Shown here piece by piece: positions 49,888 to 58,278 of a stretch of 64,000 bases of DNA (the first letter of the stretch is position 1; each line of letters opens with the position of its first letter). The translations under genes and the position numbers were made by a program. This DNA is from Chryseobacterium soldanellicola (GTDB taxonomy: Bacteria; Bacteroidota; Bacteroidia; Flavobacteriales; Weeksellaceae). The DNA lies in assembly GCF_900100115.1 (NCBI RefSeq), contig NZ_FNKL01000004.1, forward strand, positions 310,001 through 374,000, in the 5' to 3' direction. Below the pieces are notes generated by a model that saw only the letters and a program-made list of their open reading frames with translations, ran no database searches and was not told the DNA's origin.

Positions 49888-50404
49888 GTGTAGTCCATTA
49901 TCAAAAATAAAAAAACAGTTTGTTTTGCTTTTCATCATATTTCTTTTTTCGTGTAATGAGAATAGTAATCAGCAAGTCGAGAAAAAAATAAACGATACGA
50001 TATCCACCAACCTAAAAGCTGAACCTGTAAAAAACAACAATAAAAGTTTGCCGCATCGAAATATCGAAAATGGTGCGAAAAGCAGAGTAGCAGGCAAAAC
50101 CTTTGTAGCAAAGTTAAGCCAAAGCTGTAGGGCGACTACGAATGGTGCATATGATATTTATATTTTTTTAAACTTAAGTTTTGATTATGATAGTGTTACA
50201 ATCACACAGCAACGAGTAGATACGTAGACGCACATTATTGATGAAAAAAAGTTTCATTGGGCAATAGAAGGAAATGCTGTGACCATTGATCATTTTGATG
50301 ATTATGGTAAAATCGAAATAAAAGCAAACGGATTGATAGGAAACGAGTATGATGGGTCTGAAATCGAATTTATAGATAAAGATGTACATCCATTCAGCAG
50401 ATGA
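49871..50404 (+). pseudogene. Lipoprotein gene with an in-frame TAG stop
   Basis: The first frame encodes a lipoprotein (hydrophobic stretch, FLFS-Cys) to a TAG at 50225-50227. The same frame then stays open for 58 more codons (THIIDEKKFHWAIEGNAVTI, DHFDDYGKIEIKANGLIGNE, then a stop at 50402-50404) and clearly continues the beta-rich domain. A single nonsense change (TAG from AAG or CAG) has cut the gene. The overlap with the upstream membrane protein supports a former two-gene unit. Confidence 0.75.
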
Positions 50405-50591
50405 TACCATTAACTTATTAACAAAACTTGGGTAAATGTCAAATTTAACGGTCCAAAGTATGAATAAAATTCAATGTCTTTTGGGAACGGAATGTCTTAA
50501 TATCAACTCTTGCATATCGGAAATACTTTTGAGGTATATTTTTTGACCGTTCCTCAACCATTTCCCTTGGCAGATCCTCATTTTTAATTCA

Positions 50592-51485
50592 CTATTCAGG
50601 CTGAATGATGACAAAATGAACCAATGGAAATTCTTTTTTTATATTTTCACGAATACGCTTTATCGCCTCAGTGATTTCTTCGGTGTCAAGATGGTCTTCA
50701 AAATCGATAATGAGCATTAGTACAACTTCCTCTGGCGACTGGTATGTAGAGAGTATACTTTTTGTTCTGACCACTGAAGCATCTTTTTCAGCGAGTTTTG
50801 CGATCTTTTCTCTGGTTTCCGGGGCTATTCCTTCACCCATCAATAAGCTGCGACTCTCTCTGGCCAGAATAAAAGAGACAAATACCAGTATCAATCCGAC
50901 AATGATCGAGGCAAGCCCATCAAGTTCAGGTATCTGGAAGGTATGACTTATTCCCATCAATACCATTACTACAATTAGACCTGCCACTGCGGCACCGTCT
51001 TCAAAGACTACCAGAAAGCTTGCGGGGTCTTTACTTTTGATAATCGCATCCCACCATTTCAGACCGTTGCGGGTCTTATTGAATTCTTTTACGGCAATAT
51101 ACAGGGAGGTACCTTCGAAAATGAGTGAGAGTACCAATACGATATAATTCCAGAACGGATCTTTCATCAGTTCAGGTTCCAGAATATGCAAGATCCCTTG
51201 GTAAATAGATAATGCACCACCAAGACCAAATATTAATATCGAAACGACAAAAGACCAGAAATACAATTCCTTGCCATAACCGAAAGGATGAGATTCATCT
51301 GCCGGCTTTTTGCTCCTTTTCAATCCGTACAATAATAACAACTGGTTGGTGGTATCAACAGTGGAGTGGATCCCTTCAGAGATCATAGAAGAACTGTTGG
51401 TGAATGCCCCTGCAATAAACTTGGTCAACGCGATCAGCAGGTTGGCGGCAAGTGCACTGTAAATTGATTTACGATTGTTAGCCAT
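50592..51485 (-). CDS. Cation diffusion facilitator family transporter
   Basis: A 297-residue inner-membrane metal/proton antiporter. CDF signatures: KFIAGAFTNSSSMISEGIHS then TVDTTNQLLLLYG (helix 2 HxxxD metal site) and PELDGLASIIVGLILVFVSF (helix 5). The helix 2-3 loop is RSKKPADESHPFGYGKELYF. The C-terminal cytoplasmic domain (about 210-297) is present (VVLMLIIDFEDHLDTEEITE). Expected substrates are Zn, Fe or Mn. It is monocistronic and convergent with nothing nearby. Confidence 0.92.
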   Translation of the reverse strand: MANNRKSIYSALAANLLIALTKFIAGAFTNSSSMISEGIHSTVDTTNQLLLLYGLKRSKKPADESHPFGYGKELYFWSFVVSILIFGLGGALSIYQGILHILEPELMKDPFWNYIVLVLSLIFEGTSLYIAVKEFNKTRNGLKWWDAIIKSKDPASFLVVFEDGAAVAGLIVVMVLMGISHTFQIPELDGLASIIVGLILVFVSFILARESRSLLMGEGIAPETREKIAKLAEKDASVVRTKSILSTYQSPEEVVLMLIIDFEDHLDTEEITEAIKRIRENIKKEFPLVHFVIIQPE

Positions 51486-51538
51486 TTATAGAACTGAGGT
51501 ATTAGATAAAATCATTTAAATTTTCAGAGTATATCGAT

Positions 51539-51925
51539 TTACAATTTATTGTCCATTTTTCTCTTCATTCCCGAAATAATACGTTTTCGATGGATAAAGC
51601 CCCAGTCTGCTATTGTATTCGTGAGCTGTTGAAGTGATTTGCCATAGTCTGTGATCTGATATTCCACAGCAACAGGTGAAGTATTTAGGACATGGCGGTC
51701 GATCAATTCATTGATCTCCAGATCTTTCAACTCACGGCTAAGCATCTTGCCGGAAATGCCTTTGATCTCTTTTAAAAGCTCAGAATAACGCATCGGCTTG
51801 TAGCAAAGACAGGCAATAATGGACATTTTCCATTTCCCGTTTAAAATTTCCATCGTATCACTGATCGCAAGTATCTTTTGGCTGCAATCTTTTACCAAAT
51901 CAAATTCTTGTTCCATACTATTCAC
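51539..51925 (-). CDS. HxlR family transcriptional regulator
   Basis: A 128-residue winged-helix regulator (DUF24/HxlR). Signatures: DTMEILNGKWKMSIIACLCY then KPMRYSELLKEIKGISGKML then SRELKDLEINELIDRHVLNT. An N-terminal cysteine (DCSQKI) precedes the helix, as in redox- or electrophile-sensing members such as HypR and YodB. It is divergent from the nitroreductase gene and very likely controls it through the repeats at 51937-51961. Confidence 0.92.
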   Translation of the reverse strand: MNSMEQEFDLVKDCSQKILAISDTMEILNGKWKMSIIACLCYKPMRYSELLKEIKGISGKMLSRELKDLEINELIDRHVLNTSPVAVEYQITDYGKSLQQLTNTIADWGFIHRKRIISGMKRKMDNKL

Positions 51926-51936
51926 TTGGTTACCCG

Positions 51937-51961
51937 TTTGTCACTATAACTTTTTGTCACT
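51937..51961. promoter_or_regulatory. Direct repeat TTTGTCACT, candidate HxlR operator
   Basis: TTTGTCACT occurs at 51937-51945 and 51953-51961 (16-bp period). It is flanked outside by GGTTAC (51928) and AGTTAC (51963). It lies in the divergent promoter, just upstream of the nitroreductase -7 box. Confidence 0.5.
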
Positions 51962-51988
51962 TAGTTACAAAGATACACATTGAAGATA

Positions 51989-51996
51989 TAACTTTG
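51989..51996 (+). promoter_or_regulatory. -7 box of the nitroreductase gene
   Basis: TAACTTTG is a perfect TANNTTTG, placing the start of transcription near 52002. It supports the ATG at 52021 over the upstream TTG at 51994, which lies inside the box. Confidence 0.65.
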
Positions 51997-52020
51997 CTTC
52001 TTCAATTTATAAATAACAAA

Positions 52021-52650
52021 ATGGAATTAATCAAAAACTTGAAATGGCGTTATGCTGTCAAAAAATACTCAGAGGAGCAAGTCAGCGAAGACAAGGTCGA
52101 TCAAATTGTTGAAGCCATCAACCTTACCGCCTCTTCTTGCGGAATACAGCCATACAGACTGTTTGTCATCACCAAGCCTGAAGTAAGACAAAGGTTAGGC
52201 GAAGGGTCATTCAATGCGCAGATTCATGCTTCTTCTCATTTACTGGTCTTTGCAGGATTTAATAACATAACCTCTGATTACATCAGAGATTATGTTAAGA
52301 TGATGGAACAGCAGCGAAATTTGGAAAACGGAGCATTAAACGTCTTGAATGATACGCTGATCGATTATTTCTCCGTCCAGACACCCGAGCAAAATGTAAT
52401 CTGGTCGGATAAGCAAGCTTATATCGGTCTGGGTACGGCCCTTATCGCTGCTGCAGAGCTAAAGGTTGATGCAACACCTATGGAAGGCTTTGATCCCAAA
52501 CTGTTTGATGAAGTTTTAGGTTTATCAGAACAAGGTCTTCACGCTTCGGTTATATTGTCATTGGGCTACCGTGATGAAGCCAATGATTTTCTGGCTTCTA
52601 TGCCGAAAGCCCGATTACCGATCAATATATTTTCTGTCAGAATAAATTAA
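52021..52650 (+). CDS. NAD(P)H-dependent oxidoreductase, nitroreductase family
   Basis: A 209-residue FMN enzyme of the NfsB/nitroreductase type. The N-terminal FMN site is NLKWRYAVKKYS, then SCGIQPYRLFVI (usually SxxNxQPW/Y). C-terminal motifs are ATPMEGFDPKLFDEVLGL and SVILSLGYRDEAND. It reduces quinones or nitro compounds with NAD(P)H. Divergence from HxlR and the operator-like repeats suggest induction by electrophiles. The terminator is at 52704. Confidence 0.92.
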   Translation: MELIKNLKWRYAVKKYSEEQVSEDKVDQIVEAINLTASSCGIQPYRLFVITKPEVRQRLGEGSFNAQIHASSHLLVFAGFNNITSDYIRDYVKMMEQQRNLENGALNVLNDTLIDYFSVQTPEQNVIWSDKQAYIGLGTALIAAAELKVDATPMEGFDPKLFDEVLGLSEQGLHASVILSLGYRDEANDFLASMPKARLPINIFSVRIN

Positions 52651-53148
52651 TGAGCTAACCGCCGGAATTTATTTTTGACTTTTTAAAATTTTGAGATTAT
52701 TAAAACAGCCCTGACACTTGTCGGGGCTGTTGTGTTCTTCGATGATTATAGCATTGTAAGTAAGTGCAATTTTAATTATTAAAATGTTTTTGGATGGTTT
52801 AAAATTATTTTAATCTGAATAAAATGTCGACTTTCTTCGTCGGTAAGCAATTTAATATTTGAAAATTCACCATATTTGGAAAAACAACTAAATTAGTTAA
52901 ACTAAATCTTTATTATCAAATTAAGATCTCCCTTCTTAGTATTATTTGAATATCCTGAATGATGAGTAAAGAATAGTTCCCAAAAAAAAGGGTTTTTAGT
53001 TTGATAAACCATATTATAGTGTGAAAACAAATTTCTATACTATTTGATACCCTTTATAGATTATCCTGAAATCATGAGATGTACCTAGTGTATTTGTGCA
53101 GTAGTATATCTGCTACGCGACAACAGTTATAATCTAATAAAACTAATG
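52651..53148. other. Gene-free spacer
   Basis: Apart from the hairpin at 52704-52731, nothing is seen in about 500 bp of AT-rich DNA. Confidence 0.5.
52704..52731 (+). terminator. Nitroreductase terminator
   Basis: The 10-bp stem AACAGCCCTG/CGGGGCTGTT (one wobble) is followed by a weak T-rich tract. Confidence 0.65.
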
Positions 53149-54255
53149 TCATTTTTCCAGCTGCAATCTGATTAAATTAATTTTCTGCTTCTCATTATTA
53201 TCAATCAATATATCTGGTTTTATGCCAATATTATCAATAGGATTTCGAGGAAGTCGCTTTGATCTTGATATAGGTATGATTAAATTATATTCCGTACAAA
53301 AAATATCAAAATATTGTGAGTTGGCATAATCTAACATTCCATAAGAATTTTCGCCAAATATAGTTACCTTCTTACTCTGTTTAGCTGTTAACAATAAGGA
53401 TTCTGCTGAACTTGCCGTATTGCGATCAATTAAAAAAGCGACTTTTTTAGGATATTCATATATAGAGTCTAATTTAACATAGATTGTATCCTTACCTCCT
53501 GGGTTTATAAAACTACCTATGTTCTTTTTCATTAGTGCGACAGCATCTGCAATATATTTTTTAGCTTCGTCGTCCACACTTTTATCTTTAAGCTGCTGCT
53601 CATAGTTTTTAATATTGTCTTCGCTAGCCCAATATTCTGAAGGAAATATTGCTATCGAATTTGTATATAGATAAGGTATAATCGGACTGTAAGTTAAATC
53701 ATTTCCTCCCATATTCCCCCTCAAATCAATAATCCAATATGGAGTTTTGCTAAGCAGTACCTGATTTTTTTTTATTATACTATCAATTTTTTTCTTCTCA
53801 TCCCACTCAAATGAAGGCAATGCTATTAATAACGTTTTATCATTTAATTGTTTTAAACTCGCTTCTTTTGCTAAGGTATCTTTTGCCGGAGGAGGAAGGT
53901 TTTTAAATTTAGGAATCTGTTTATTGAGCTGACTTAGTTTGTTAGGATATTTTTCTCTGTAACGCCAATCGAGTTGTATTCTCAAATGATGATCCTTAAA
54001 ATAGTTTGTCCAAGTTCGTAATAAAACATAACAGGAATCAATATTAGTTGTTTTTTTCGATCTTGATAACAAGTTATTAGTAAGTTGGCTAAATGCTCTT
54101 TTATTATTCAGATTGATTTTGTCATTATAGCCCGCATAGTTTTTGCTTACTTTGTTCACCATAAAATTAAAATTATCTAAACAGTCACAGTTCTGCGCCA
54201 TTAAATTTGATGTCAATAGCATAAAAACAGTTGAGATAAATATTCTCTTTGTCAT
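53149..54255 (-). CDS. S41 family peptidase
   Basis: A 368-residue secreted protein (signal about 1-20, NLMAQ) with a C-terminal-processing-peptidase/tricorn-type S41 domain. IIDLRGNMGGND (about 175-185) is followed by FLIDRNTASSAESLLLTAKQ with catalytic Ser283 (SSAES) and Lys292 nearby. There is no PDZ domain. The N-terminal part (about 25-140) is helical, as in Bacteroidota S41 proteins that act on envelope peptides. It is monocistronic. Confidence 0.87.
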   Translation of the reverse strand: MTKRIFISTVFMLLTSNLMAQNCDCLDNFNFMVNKVSKNYAGYNDKINLNNKRAFSQLTNNLLSRSKKTTNIDSCYVLLRTWTNYFKDHHLRIQLDWRYREKYPNKLSQLNKQIPKFKNLPPPAKDTLAKEASLKQLNDKTLLIALPSFEWDEKKKIDSIIKKNQVLLSKTPYWIIDLRGNMGGNDLTYSPIIPYLYTNSIAIFPSEYWASEDNIKNYEQQLKDKSVDDEAKKYIADAVALMKKNIGSFINPGGKDTIYVKLDSIYEYPKKVAFLIDRNTASSAESLLLTAKQSKKVTIFGENSYGMLDYANSQYFDIFCTEYNLIIPISRSKRLPRNPIDNIGIKPDILIDNNEKQKINLIRLQLEK

Positions 54256-54383
54256 GGGTTTCTTTTTTGGCTTCTCAAAATATAATGCACAGCTGTGCGT
54301 GTATTGATAAAGTGAGACTTGTTAAATTATATCGTGGAATAAATTACAAAAATTATTGCAATTAATAATGCTTGGATCTTAAA

Positions 54384-54506
54384 TTAACATCGTCCTAAAA
54401 CTTCAATGGTGCTTTCTTTGATAGGCTTTTTTACTACTCGTTTTGGAACGGGAAGGTAGAAATTTGTAATCAGATCAATCACTTTTTCAGGGACATTGTT
54501 GTTCAC
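54384..54506 (-). CDS. Small ORF overlapping the MDR gene stop (TAGTG)
   Basis: A 40-residue frame, NNNVPEKVIDLITNFYLPVP then KRVVKKPIKESTIEVLGRC, begins with GTG that shares one base with the TAG of the MDR gene, a layout seen in translationally coupled genes. The same frame is open further upstream inside the MDR gene, so it may instead be the tail of an older gene. No family is recognised. Confidence 0.35.
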   Translation of the reverse strand: MNNNVPEKVIDLITNFYLPVPKRVVKKPIKESTIEVLGRC

Positions 54507-55480
54507 TATATCGTTACTACAAGTCTTTTTCCATCCGACACTTCTGTATCCCAAAGTCTTTCAATATCTTGCAGTGCTACTGTTTCGGTTTCTGCTTTCA
54601 GCTTGTTGTCGGCAGCCAATTGAAACATTTCGGGAATTATTTCTTTAAACAGTTTTTGCATTTCTTCTTTTGTCCAACTGCCTAAACCTGAACCCGATAT
54701 TTGTAAATCAACGCTTCTTAAAATTTCAGATGAAAGTTGAATTTTGTCGCCCGTTACAGAGCCAATAGAAACAAAACGTGTCTTATGTGTAAATGCACCT
54801 TTGCCTTTCAATGCTTCCAAAATAAGTTCGGCCGTATGGCCCCACAAATAATCTATGACAATATCTATAGGTGTATTGTTGTGTATTTGCTGTATTTGGA
54901 AAACGAAATTTTCATCGTCTTGTGTTATAGGAACGATTTCGTCAGCACCTAAAGTCAACAAGGATTGTAGCGTTCGCTCATTTCTGCCTGTAACAATGAT
55001 TTTCCCTGCCCCATAATATTTAGAGATTTGAACAGCTATCTTTCCTGTAAAACCAGTTGCACCGTTTATCAAAACAGTTTCACCAGCCTTCATTGCTGCC
55101 CTGAACTGAAGTGCCATTGCTGAACCGGCTACTGCATTTGGTAATGCCGCTGCTGTAATGTTGTCAATCCCGTCAGGTAGTTTTATCATTCTGCTTCTTT
55201 CGATAATTGCTTTCTCAGCAATCATTCCACTAACACCTAAAGCAAATACTCTTGTTCCGTCTGCCAGTACCCCGACACCATCACCACCTGGTACTTTGGC
55301 CTGATGAATGTTGTCTTTTACGGAGTAGTGTTTTCCGCTTGCTTGTGATTTGTCCAAATGCTTAACCGCTGCTGCTTTTACCGAAATCAAAATTTCGTCT
55401 TCACCATTAGCAATTGGTTCCGGAAAATCTTGTGTGTATTGAGGCATTTCGCCCCTTTGAAAAATTACTGCTGCTTTCAT
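54506..55480 (-). CDS. Zinc-independent MDR (quinone oxidoreductase-like) protein
   Basis: A 324-residue medium-chain dehydrogenase/reductase. The N-terminal GroES-like domain includes VPGGDGVGVLADGTRVFALG. The NAD(P)-binding motif is INGATGFTGKIAVQISKYYG, followed by the ITGRNERTLQSL-type second strand. The catalytic zinc ligands are absent, as in quinone oxidoreductases. It begins 1 nt after the DoxX gene, forming an operon with it and the Crp/Fnr gene. Redox detoxification is likely. Confidence 0.9.
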   Translation of the reverse strand: MKAAVIFQRGEMPQYTQDFPEPIANGEDEILISVKAAAVKHLDKSQASGKHYSVKDNIHQAKVPGGDGVGVLADGTRVFALGVSGMIAEKAIIERSRMIKLPDGIDNITAAALPNAVAGSAMALQFRAAMKAGETVLINGATGFTGKIAVQISKYYGAGKIIVTGRNERTLQSLLTLGADEIVPITQDDENFVFQIQQIHNNTPIDIVIDYLWGHTAELILEALKGKGAFTHKTRFVSIGSVTGDKIQLSSEILRSVDLQISGSGLGSWTKEEMQKLFKEIIPEMFQLAADNKLKAETETVALQDIERLWDTEVSDGKRLVVTI

Positions 55481-55481
55481 T

Positions 55482-55847
55482 TTAAATATGTTTTAAGTTG
55501 TTATAACTAAAATAAGAGGTAAGTAAAATTGCCAACGCTACCAAAGCTGATAATGAAGATTGAAAACTGTCCCGTGAGCAAACGTGGGCAACAAATCCTG
55601 AAATTACTGTGATTACAAATCCGGAATATACCCACTCTTTTATTCTTCCTTTTATGGCGGGAAGCAATAGCAGAATTACACCAATGATTTTTGCAAATGC
55701 CAATTCCACCCTGAAATAATCAGGAAAACCGAAGTGCCTGCAAAGCTGTTTTGCTTCTTCAGATGTGAGATAGAAATAAGCGTTTAGTACCATCCACGAA
55801 CAGAAAAAAACTGTGGTGACCCAATAAATTATTTTTTGAATTTTCAT
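55482..55847 (-). CDS. DoxX family membrane protein
   Basis: A 121-residue protein with four membrane helices (about 5-25, 45-64, 70-90, 97-116). The DoxX-like pattern EEAKQLCRHFGFPDYFRVEL then AFAKIIGVILLLLPAIKGRI is clear. It is translated ahead of the MDR gene with almost no gap. Proteins of this family are often paired with redox enzymes. The promoter lies beside the palindrome at 55899. Confidence 0.85.
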   Translation of the reverse strand: MKIQKIIYWVTTVFFCSWMVLNAYFYLTSEEAKQLCRHFGFPDYFRVELAFAKIIGVILLLLPAIKGRIKEWVYSGFVITVISGFVAHVCSRDSFQSSLSALVALAILLTSYFSYNNLKHI

Positions 55848-55875
55848 TTCGCATTGTCTAAATACAAGACAAAAC

Positions 55876-55914
55876 TACATAGTTGTCAAATGGTGTACGA
55901 TAACATTTGTTATC
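55876..55914 (-). promoter_or_regulatory. Palindrome and -7 box of the DoxX-MDR operon
   Basis: GATAAC-N4-GTTATC (55899-55914) is followed on the minus strand after 21 nt by TAGTTTTG, a perfect TANNTTTG. The spacing equals that of the Crp-type site at 19273, which fits class-II-like activation by the Crp/Fnr protein encoded just upstream. Confidence 0.55.
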
Positions 55915-55922
55915 AAATAGGG

Positions 55923-56459
55923 TTACTTTTTTTCTCTTGCTATTTTGCCTTTAATACGGCTTAAATGAACAGTAGTAACACCTAAATAAGAGGCTATATA
56001 ATGCTGCGGAATACGCTGGATAATATGCGGGTGTTCCACAATTAGCTCTTGATAGCGTTGTAGATGATTATTTTTAAGATAGGAATAGAAAAGTTTTTGG
56101 GTATGTAAAAGTCGTCTGAACAAATGCTCTTCCAATTCTTTTTTTATTTCGGGCAAATTCTGTAAAGCACTTTGAAAGTCCTGTTGTGAAATTGTCTGTA
56201 AAATACATGGCTCTAAACTTTCGATGCTGTATAAACTCGGTTGTTTTGTTCTGAAACTTTCAATGGAAGCAACCCTGTCGCCTTCAAAGAAAAATTGCGT
56301 GGTAATATCTTTACCATCATTATTAACCCAAGTTCGCAAGCAACCTTTTTCAATAAAGAACATTGTTCTCGAAATTTGCCCCTCCTGTAGCAGTGTTGTT
56401 TTAGCCGGAACTTCCTGCCGTTTGAAAAGATGTTTTAATTTATCCCAGTCACTATTCAT
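55923..56459 (-). CDS. Crp/Fnr family transcriptional regulator
   Basis: A 178-residue regulator. The cyclic-nucleotide-like domain reads PAKTTLLQEGQISRTMFFIE then KGCLRTWV. The C-terminal helix-turn-helix is IPQHYIASYLGVTTVHLSRI. It is similar in build to the 19337 regulator (IASYLGVT in both), so the two are paralogues. It lies directly upstream of the DoxX-MDR genes on the same strand; the palindrome between them is its probable site. Confidence 0.9.
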   Translation of the reverse strand: MNSDWDKLKHLFKRQEVPAKTTLLQEGQISRTMFFIEKGCLRTWVNNDGKDITTQFFFEGDRVASIESFRTKQPSLYSIESLEPCILQTISQQDFQSALQNLPEIKKELEEHLFRRLLHTQKLFYSYLKNNHLQRYQELIVEHPHIIQRIPQHYIASYLGVTTVHLSRIKGKIAREKK

Positions 56460-56723
56460 TTATTACTATAGTTTTATTTGTTTATAGGCTATCACTATCA
56501 GGGATTTTGTATTTTCGTATTAGGGATATTTTTTCTTTTTCTCGGAGAATAATAACCCCATAGTGATAGCTCATCTAAAATAATAAAGGAGTAAGCTATC
56601 CATTTTACCAGCCGTTTCAATCTATTTAATGAAAACCAAACTTTCTTCTGTTAATTCAGTAACGAAGTACCAAGCCTGCAACCAAAAAATATCATTGCTA
56701 TAAAGAGTGATAAAACCATATCC

Positions 56724-57065
56724 TCACATTTTTAATTTCACAAGTGTAAATTTAAGAAATATTGATGAGCCGGTAACATATGTGGATTTTATTTGAAGTG
56801 ACCCATCTGTTTCGAGCGAAAGCCCATTATGAACAAGCCCGATAAGATAATACTCGGGAACTCCTTTGAGTAGCAGGAGTGCCTTTTGATAATGAATGAA
56901 TGATCCGCCAAAAATTTTCATAATAGCTATAGCCCAATAACTGTCATTTTTTCGCAGCCAACCAATATCGGCTAACTTTTTTGTCAAACAAATAAATAAC
57001 TGTCGTAAGGTATAACCAGCCTTGACATGTACGGATCGGTCTAAAATATAATAGGAGGACATCAA
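56724..57065 (-). CDS. Hypothetical protein, possibly decayed
   Basis: A 113-residue frame. It has hydrophobic stretches but no clear signal peptide (DSYWAIAIMKIFGGSFIHYQ then KALLLLKGVPEYYLIGLVHN). I do not recognise a family. The surrounding DNA (56460-57554) has short coding-like pieces without starts, so this may be part of a degraded locus. Confidence 0.35.
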   Translation of the reverse strand: MMSSYYILDRSVHVKAGYTLRQLFICLTKKLADIGWLRKNDSYWAIAIMKIFGGSFIHYQKALLLLKGVPEYYLIGLVHNGLSLETDGSLQIKSTYVTGSSIFLKFTLVKLKM

Positions 57066-57554
57066 AATTAATTCTGTAAACCTGATCTCCGGTTTATTAG
57101 AAGCTTAAACTAAATTTACAGCCCGACAAATTGATATTAACAGTCCAGTAGAAAGATATGCTGGTCAATTAAGAGAATAGATCATTATTCGCAGCAATTA
57201 ACATCTCAAATGATATTGATTTCTCACGTGACAGTTTAAAAGAATTAATAGGTTGGCTTAAAAAATATAAAAGAGCCATATAATATGAATTTGTATGGCC
57301 CCGTCATTTTGTGTTTTTAGAATCTGAAATATTGTAGCAAAAGTAAATGGGAATAATGATTCTGGAAAAATGATAGATCGTTTTCCTGATAATGATACAT
57401 TTTTATAATTTAAAATTATGAACTGTGATAAAATGATAACAAAAGAAAGCTACAGTCTGCCAACAGCCTGAAAAAGTACTGACTAACAAAGGGCATAAAC
57501 TAAAATTATTCTTCTCCGGCTGTCTGCTATTAACTGTAGCTATCGGTATAAAAA
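57066..57554. other. Gene-poor region with coding-like remnants
   Basis: Plus-strand pieces such as QIDINSPVERYAGQLRE (near 57128-57178) and DIDFSRDSLKELIGWLKKYK (near 57212-57283) end at stops and have no starts. They look like remains of a lost gene. No RNA or repeat is recognised. Confidence 0.35.
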
Positions 57555-58268
57555 TTATTGTCCTAAATAAATAAAAGTATTTACCGCTAAAAACTCCGGT
57601 ACTATATTAAGAGGTACACCGCTTCCACCGGTTGATGCGGCCACGCTGTGAGTGTGATCTCCTATATAGCTGGTAGCTCTTCGGTTTGCGTACAAATTAT
57701 GTCCATAGCTATAACCTGGTCGATAAGACCAAGCTGCATTTAATTGTTCATACAAATCTGCAAATGAATGTGTATGATTACCATTTTGTGTGGTATTATT
57801 GCTGACAGTGGTATATGCCGGCATATTGGCTTGGGATATCGTATTTGAATTGGCGCCTCCTAAACTGCCAACTGTTTCAGAAGCTTGGGTACGTATCATC
57901 CGGTCCGTCATATTCGGCAAAGAAGAGATTCCTAAAGTACTGGCACCTGCTTGTGCAGCAGGAGGTAAAACTGAAGTGGCACGACCGTTCATAAGGTACC
58001 ATCCATTATGATCTGTGGTTTCCAGCCCATGTTTTACATCGCCAACTTTACCGGAAACAGTCTTAATGCTGTTAATATTACCATTACCATCTACTGAAAG
58101 CAAACTTTTGTCATTAGTAGTAGCTGTGGTAGGTAAAGAACGGACTCTCATTTCACCATTCACGTCCAATGTTCTGGTTGGGCTATTGGTGTTGACGCCC
58201 ACCTGTGCAAAAACTATTTGGCAGCTTATTATGATGAATAATAAGGCAAGTATGTATGTTTTTTTCAT
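57555..58268 (-). CDS. Secreted tail-collar-like protein 1
   Basis: A 237-residue protein starting MKKTYILALLFIIISC; the longer frame overlaps the upstream gene. The N-terminal GVNTNSPTRTLDVNGEMRV motif leads to a collar domain (about 85-237): GDVKHGLETTDHNGWYLMNG, the TLGISSLPNMTDRMIRTQAS rim, and paired His motifs (NGNHTHSFADLYEQ and IGDHTHSVAAS). It ends TFIYLGQ. Phage tail-collar and fibre-tip domains use HxH motifs to hold metal ions. It is the last gene of a three-paralogue run. Confidence 0.8.
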   Translation of the reverse strand: MKKTYILALLFIIISCQIVFAQVGVNTNSPTRTLDVNGEMRVRSLPTTATTNDKSLLSVDGNGNINSIKTVSGKVGDVKHGLETTDHNGWYLMNGRATSVLPPAAQAGASTLGISSLPNMTDRMIRTQASETVGSLGGANSNTISQANMPAYTTVSNNTTQNGNHTHSFADLYEQLNAAWSYRPGYSYGHNLYANRRATSYIGDHTHSVAASTGGSGVPLNIVPEFLAVNTFIYLGQ

Positions 58269-58278
58269 TTGTGTAATT

